Shown: piece by piece, positions 22,708-25,222 of the stretch
Layout: every line of letters starts with the position of its first letter
How positions within the stretch are numbered: the first letter of the stretch is position 1
Assembly (NCBI GenBank): GCA_027717875.1
Contig: JALLOL010000009.1
Coordinates: 1-25,222 of the forward strand
DNA: 25,222 nt
From: Acidobacteria bacterium AH-259-L09
Lineage (GTDB): Bacteria > Acidobacteriota > UBA6911 > RPQK01
Direction of reading: 5' to 3'
Notes under the pieces: model-generated
Database searches by the model: none
The model's input: only the letters and a program-made list of their open reading frames with translations
What the model was told of the DNA's origin: nothing
Program-made: the position numbers and the translations under genes

Positions 22708-24411
22708 ATGGCTATTCAAGACCCTCATCAAGTGGAGATGGAAAGGCGGCTGCTGCTGGCCATGGTTTTGTCGATGGCAGCGCTGTTCCTCGCACCCTAT
22801 TTCTACCACAAACTCTATCCACCGCCCCCGCAAAGAGAGGAAACTAGACAGGTCGAGGAGCCAGCCCCAGCGGAGATCCCTCCAAGAGTACCAGCGGCGC
22901 CACTGGAAACAACTGGGATAGCATATACCACTGCTTCCCCTCGGATCATCGAAGTGGAGAACGAGGACTTGATCCTGCGCTGGAACAATGTGAATGGAAT
23001 CCTGGAAAGCGCTCAACTTAAGCACTATCGCTCGCTAGACGGCAATCTCCTTGAGATAATCCCTCAGCGAGTGCCCGATTCCGCACAGAGGACTTTGGCT
23101 GTCCGTGTGGATGAGGAGGAAGTCGACAAGCGATTGGCACATGTCGTCTATGAAATACGTGGCATTATGGGAGATAGGGCCCGCGCACCCGCCGAGATTA
23201 CTTTCTACTACCAAGATGCCATTGTCGAGGTCACTCGGAAAATTCACATCCCCGAGACGGGTTATCTCTTAGAGATAGAAACAGAAGTTCTTTCGGGGAA
23301 GCGGTCTATTCCCTTTGCCATTGTCTTAGGGGCGGGGATCGGTGAAGTGAACTCGCCTCCTCAGGGAGATTTCGCGAGTCCGCAAGTTGCCTTCTACAAG
23401 GCCAATTCTGTGACGCGGTACAGTGTAGATGATCTGGAGGAAGGCCCTGCGGAGATTGACACCGGGGCGCGTTGGGTAGCGCTGGACAGCAAATTTTTCA
23501 CCTATCTGATTTTGAATCCGGACGGTATTCGCGGCGGGAGGATGCTAAGGACCGAATTTTTTGAAGAATCCGAAGAAATGGAATCAGAGAAGGGGCCTGC
23601 TGTGCCTCTGGTGAGCGCAGCCGTTAGCCTGGAAAGAGGGGCTCGCTGCTTTGTATTCATCGGCCCGAAAGACTACGAGGTGTTGGAAGAGGCTGACAAG
23701 ACATTGAGCGGGCTCATTGACTATGGCTGGTTCGGCTTTTTGGTCAAACCGCTTTTGTTTGGTCTTAAGTTCGTCTATGGATACGTTCATAATTACGGAT
23801 GGGCCATTATCATCCTGACCTTTGTTATCAATGTGGCACTTTTCCCTGTGCGCTACAAGCAGATGAGTTCCATGAAGAAGATGTCGGAGCTGCAACCTCA
23901 AATGAAGACCATTCAGGAAAAGTATAAAAAGATGAAGCGCAGCGACCCGCGCAAACAGAAGATGAACGAAGAGGTTATGGCCCTTTACAAAAGGCACGGG
24001 GTTAATCCTTTGGGAGGTTGTTTGCCCTTAGTGATTCAGATGCCTTTTCTGTTTGCTTTCTATCGGATGCTGTATTCGTCGATTGAATTAAGGGGTGCTC
24101 CTTTCATTGGCTGGATTCAAGACCTCTCCCAGGCGGATCCTCTTTATGTGACGCCCATTTTGATGGGTGTCAGCATGGTTGTGCAGCAGAAGATGACGCC
24201 GGCAGCTGGAGACCCGACTCAGCGGAAGATGATGATGATGCTTCCGGTCGTCTTCACCTTCTTCTTTCTGAATTTTTCCAGTGGACTGGTCCTGTATTTT
24301 CTGTTCAGCAATCTCTTTGGTATGATGTTGCAGTTTTTGCTTCAGAAGTGGAATCGGGAGGTGGCTTCAGCAGGATCCGCGAAGAAGCCTTCGAGAAAAA
24401 GAAAGAAATGA
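22708..24411 (+). CDS. yidC: Membrane protein insertase YidC, 567 aa
   Basis: Inner-membrane insertase/chaperone acting alone or with SecYEG. TM1 lies near residues 15-32 (LLLAMVLSMAALFLAPYFY), followed by a Pro/Glu-rich linker and the large periplasmic beta domain (about 70-330), as in Gram-negative YidC. The conserved 60KD_IMP core starts around 350 ('WFGFLVKPLLFGLKFVYGYV'), with a cytoplasmic coiled hairpin 'KYKKMKRSDPRKQKMNEEVMALY', NPLGGCLPLVIQMPFLFAFY near 432-451, two further helices and a basic tail KKPSRKRKK. The periplasmic domain supports a diderm host. GAGGTGAT lies upstream of the ATG. Confidence 0.96.
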   Translation: MAIQDPHQVEMERRLLLAMVLSMAALFLAPYFYHKLYPPPPQREETRQVEEPAPAEIPPRVPAAPLETTGIAYTTASPRIIEVENEDLILRWNNVNGILESAQLKHYRSLDGNLLEIIPQRVPDSAQRTLAVRVDEEEVDKRLAHVVYEIRGIMGDRARAPAEITFYYQDAIVEVTRKIHIPETGYLLEIETEVLSGKRSIPFAIVLGAGIGEVNSPPQGDFASPQVAFYKANSVTRYSVDDLEEGPAEIDTGARWVALDSKFFTYLILNPDGIRGGRMLRTEFFEESEEMESEKGPAVPLVSAAVSLERGARCFVFIGPKDYEVLEEADKTLSGLIDYGWFGFLVKPLLFGLKFVYGYVHNYGWAIIILTFVINVALFPVRYKQMSSMKKMSELQPQMKTIQEKYKKMKRSDPRKQKMNEEVMALYKRHGVNPLGGCLPLVIQMPFLFAFYRMLYSSIELRGAPFIGWIQDLSQADPLYVTPILMGVSMVVQQKMTPAAGDPTQRKMMMMLPVVFTFFFLNFSSGLVLYFLFSNLFGMMLQFLLQKWNREVASAGSAKKPSRKRKK

Positions 24412-24430
24412 AATTATTGGTAATCGGATC

Positions 24431-24895
24431 ATGACATTGGAAAAAGACAAACTGACCACGGAAGTCCAGCAGTTCCTGGGGGAACTACTTGAGAGGGCAG
24501 GGCTTGACTTGCGGTTTCGCTGTGAACCAGAAGATGAGGTGATAAACGTTCGGCTTCATGGTCAGGATACAGACATGGTTTTAAGCAACAATGCCCGCCT
24601 TTTGTATGCGATCAACCATTTACTCAATCGCGTTTTTTACCGCAAATCGTCTGATGGGTATAACTTTGTGGTGGATTGCAATGAATACCGAGGGACGCGG
24701 GAGATGGAGCTTCAGCTGTTAGCTCGGAAAGGAGCAGAAAGGGTGAAGCTTTCAGGCATTCCGTTTCGCCTACAGGCCATGCCTGCCAGTGAGCGACGTG
24801 TGGTTCATTTGGCATTGGTTGAGGAACCAGGTGTGAGAACCGAGAGTGAAGGGGCTGGCTTACACCGCCGCGTTGTTATCCTTCCCTACCAATAA
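24431..24895 (+). CDS. jag: KhpB/Jag family RNA-binding protein, 154 aa
   Basis: It has a KH-like domain ('LLERAGLDLRFRCEPEDEVINVRLHGQDTDMVLSNNARLLYAINHLLNRVFY', about 18-70) and an R3H domain with MPASERRVVHLAL (R-x3-H, about 117-129). The N-terminal Jag_N domain of Firmicute proteins is absent, as is common in Gram-negative relatives. It binds RNA with KhpA in species where studied. Position between yidC and mnmE is the conserved one; it starts 19 bp past yidC. Confidence 0.9.
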   Translation: MTLEKDKLTTEVQQFLGELLERAGLDLRFRCEPEDEVINVRLHGQDTDMVLSNNARLLYAINHLLNRVFYRKSSDGYNFVVDCNEYRGTREMELQLLARKGAERVKLSGIPFRLQAMPASERRVVHLALVEEPGVRTESEGAGLHRRVVILPYQ

Positions 24896-24908
24896 TCTTC
24901 CTGCTGTT

Positions 24909-25222
24909 GTGAATTACAACCAAGGCGAAACCATCGTCGCTACCGCCACGCCACCTGGCAGAGGGGCGATTGCGCTGATCCGAGTGAGCGGGCCAGAAGC
25001 GAAAAACCTGGTAGCTAAGCAGTTCCGCTCAGGCGGGCGCTGCGATTGGGCCGTCCGAAGGCCACTGCTGGGGCACTTCCTTGACACTGATGGAAACCCA
25101 CTGGATCAGGTGTTGACCACCTTTTTCCTCGCGCCCGCCTCTTATACCGGAGAGGATCTGGTTGAGATCTCCTGTCACGGTAGCCCGGTGGTCGCCCGCC
25201 GGATTGTGGAAACCATATTGAA
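24909..25222 (+). CDS. mnmE: tRNA modification GTPase MnmE, N-terminal part (runs off the window)
   Basis: 'ETIVATATPPGRGAIALIRVSG' and 'SYTGEDLVEISCHGSPVVARRIVETIL' are the N-terminal formyl-THF-binding domain of MnmE, which with MnmG makes the 5-carboxymethylaminomethyl modification of U34. A GTG at 24909 is the most plausible start (VNYNQGETIVA); there is no strong ribosome site. About 104 codons are seen; the helical and G domains lie outside the window. The jag stop is 13 bp upstream. Confidence 0.93.
   Translation, partial: MNYNQGETIVATATPPGRGAIALIRVSGPEAKNLVAKQFRSGGRCDWAVRRPLLGHFLDTDGNPLDQVLTTFFLAPASYTGEDLVEISCHGSPVVARRIVETIL

Overview
The window carries a conserved bacterial chromosome segment on the right (rpmH-rnpA-yidD-yidC-jag-mnmE) and a mobile-element-rich accessory region on the left. 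The decayed kinase-associated beta-propeller gene, the Gly-zipper envelope protein, the orphan AmmeMemoRadiSam radical SAM enzyme and the tRNA-Sec gene fit an Acidobacteriota-like or related deep-branching Gram-negative. That placement is an inference and not firm. The accessory part at 2.4-5.6 kb looks more A+T-rich than its surroundings.

Layout. 1-1500: a WD40/TolB-like beta-propeller pseudogene (minus) with one 1-nt deletion and one in-frame stop. 1507-1527: a short copy of the tRNA-Ser 3' end. The intact tRNA-Ser(GCU) lies at 12350-12441, so 1.5-12.35 kb is probably an island integrated at the tRNA 3' end. The island holds small proteins of unknown function, two 85-bp palindromic repeats each placed 3' of a gene, an orphan SIR2-like protein with flanking repeats, a serine recombinase plus a fragment of a second one, and a 5'-truncated ardC. 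It ends with a nested pair of tyrosine-recombinase elements. An almost complete RIT ('recombinase in trio') element (8656-12228), bounded by identical 33-bp palindromic cores, sits inside the last recombinase gene of an older, mostly deleted element. That older element's palindromic terminus (8426-8451) interrupts ardC exactly at its metal-binding motif.

12.5-18.8 kb: a proline-rich envelope protein with a Gly-zipper (minus), a threonine dehydratase-like PLP enzyme (plus), and a 1462-residue four-module lipid enzyme (fatty acyl reductase, acyl-CoA ligase, ACP, PlsC acyltransferase). The last has the architecture of the myxobacterial ether-lipid enzyme ElbD.

19.09-19.69 kb: a tRNA-Sec (UCA) gene, then about 500 bp of A+T-rich, C-poor non-coding DNA with a perfect DnaA box, TAG triplets beside a second box-like sequence, and inverted repeats. 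Most genes left of this point are on the minus strand and all genes right of it are on the plus strand. Together with the neighbouring rpmH-mnmE cluster this makes it a good candidate for the replication origin. To the right follow pheA, the radical SAM enzyme, and the ribosomal-protein/RNase P/membrane-insertase/tRNA-modification cluster, which runs off the window in mnmE.
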